Assembly: GCA_964539665.1 (NCBI GenBank)
Contig: CAZIKB010000132.1
Span: forward strand, 1 to 17,226
Length of the DNA stretch: 17,226 bases
DNA from: CAZIKB01 sp964539665
GTDB lineage: Bacteria; Zhuqueibacterota; Zhuqueibacteria; Oceanimicrobiales; Oceanimicrobiaceae
Reading direction: 5' to 3'
Both the position numbers and the translations under genes were made by a program. Positions 16,292-17,226 of this stretch are shown here, one piece after another (positions within the stretch are counted from its first letter, which is position 1; each line of letters opens with the position of its first letter). The notes beneath the pieces were generated by a model. It had not been told where the DNA came from, ran no database searches, and saw only the letters and a program-made list of their open reading frames with translations.

Positions 16292-17131
16292 TTAAGCAGC
16301 AGTCATTTCTAATCTGAAGACACTATCAATAAAATATGATAAGAGAGCGTTTCTCAATGGCATTCCCAAATGTCTTAAAAGCGGCTTTGACAACCATGAA
16401 ATTTGAGGATTTGAAAATCCACATTCATATAATAACTTAGCCCAATATTTTGGTTGTTGATGTTTGCGCCATTCAATATTAGGTTCAAAGGGATTTTTTA
16501 TTCCTAAATCTCCGAAAAAGTTTCTATTTGAGCAATCCGTAACTATGAGTTTACCACCAGTTTTCATAATTGACCTCAACTTTTTAAACATAGATACATA
16601 TGCGCTGTACGCTTCAGAACTATCTCGCAAATGAATACAACTCTCCTCATCTAGATGATTAATAGACGCCGTCATAAGAACAATGTCGAAGTAATTGGGA
16701 CCTATATTGTAATCTTGAAACTTGTAGGGTAAAATCTCAATATCTTTAAGCTGAAGGGTGTTCACAATTTCCGTAAAAACTTTGAAGGCTTTTTTAACTG
16801 CACCACTACCCGCCTCTAAAGGCTCAAGACCGATGACAGGTTTTGCTCCATGAATGGAAGCCCAGATACAGTTTAGGCCCAAACCACAGCCCATATCCAG
16901 CATAGACTTGCCAGAAAATTCTAAGTTGCAAAATAATTGATTTTTCCATTGATAAAAATATTGACCACCACGTTTCCAAAGTCCCATATTTTTACCAAGA
17001 TTTCTCAAAACGGTCAATGTAAATTCGGTATCATTAAAACTACTCTCACTAACATTCGGCTTGAAATTACAATCTAATTTTTCTCGAGGCGCAATTAACA
17101 TGAAAATATTTCTTCCAATTTGACGTAACAA
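16292..17131 (-). CDS. Class I SAM-dependent methyltransferase
   Basis: A methyltransferase of 279 residues from TTG 17131, or 269 from ATG 17101. The ATG has GGAAGA 9 bases upstream, while the TTG has no ribosome binding site, so 17101 may be the real start. Numbering from the TTG, SAM motif I is MLDMGCGLGLN (77-87), the ribose-binding acidic residue is E103 in GLEPLEAG (101-108), and FDIVLMTASINHLDEES sits near 158-174, in the position of motif IV. A Lys/Gly-rich KTGGKLIVTDCSNRNFFG segment follows. The substrate is unknown. Its place as the first gene of the strand block, with no similarity to sugar-nucleotide enzymes, leaves it open whether it methylates the glycan or something else. The 95 bases upstream to the window edge show no convincing promoter. 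Confidence 0.83.
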   Translation of the reverse strand: MLRQIGRNIFMLIAPREKLDCNFKPNVSESSFNDTEFTLTVLRNLGKNMGLWKRGGQYFYQWKNQLFCNLEFSGKSMLDMGCGLGLNCIWASIHGAKPVIGLEPLEAGSGAVKKAFKVFTEIVNTLQLKDIEILPYKFQDYNIGPNYFDIVLMTASINHLDEESCIHLRDSSEAYSAYVSMFKKLRSIMKTGGKLIVTDCSNRNFFGDLGIKNPFEPNIEWRKHQQPKYWAKLLYECGFSNPQISWLSKPLLRHLGMPLRNALLSYFIDSVFRLEMTAA

Positions 17132-17226
17132 TTCGGACCATTCAAAAAATAATTAGCAACTTATATACTACTTAACCCGTTGTGCATAATTAAGAGAAGG
17201 CATATTTGATTTCATTAATTGGTTTA

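Overview
The window is a single block of bacterial surface-polysaccharide genes, all on the minus strand, so transcription runs from high to low coordinates. The DNA looks AT-rich. The set (Wzx-type flippase, Wzy/ligase-type membrane protein, three glycosyltransferases, a membrane-bound O-acyltransferase with SGNH partners) points to a Gram-negative O-antigen, capsule or exopolysaccharide locus. I cannot name the taxon from sequence alone. No tRNA, rRNA, CRISPR array, transposase or integrase is visible.

Layout in transcription order: a class I methyltransferase (17131-16292); a flippase (16149-14668); two GT-B (GT4-type) glycosyltransferases (14593-13454 and 13444-12245); an O-antigen ligase/polymerase family protein (start corrected to 12021, ends 10603); an asparagine-synthase-type glutamine amidotransferase whose true N-terminus is frameshifted (10589-8684); a run of four paralogous membrane-anchored SGNH/GDSL proteins (8677-7595, a frameshift-broken copy at about 7349-6345, 6309/6354-5197, 5150-3930); a GT2 glycosyltransferase (3915-2866); a second class I methyltransferase (2706-1885); and an AlgI-type MBOAT acyltransferase (1591-176). 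An open frame leaving the left edge (141 or 249 to 1) may be the N-terminus of another SGNH protein.

Inferred division of labour: the three glycosyltransferases extend a lipid-linked repeat unit on the cytoplasmic face, the amidotransferase may amidate a sugar acid or nucleotide sugar, the flippase exports the unit and the Wzy-type protein polymerises or ligates it. The MBOAT protein would pass acyl groups across the inner membrane to the SGNH proteins, which would O-acylate the glycan in the periplasm. The methyltransferases may decorate or cap it. The initiating phosphoglycosyltransferase, nucleotide-sugar enzymes and export/chain-length proteins are not in this window, so the locus must extend beyond it or depend on genes elsewhere.

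The most notable points are: (1) one MBOAT with three intact, one broken and possibly a fifth SGNH protein; (2) an amidotransferase whose Cys2 nucleophile is encoded in a short +1-shifted leader with a good ribosome binding site; (3) an SGNH copy broken twice at simple repeats and lacking an ATG; (4) an SGNH copy with Asn in place of the usual catalytic Asp; (5) two palindromic intergenic elements that look like mobile or dispersed repeats. The three frameshifts could be real decay or sequencing/assembly errors; read-level evidence is needed to decide.
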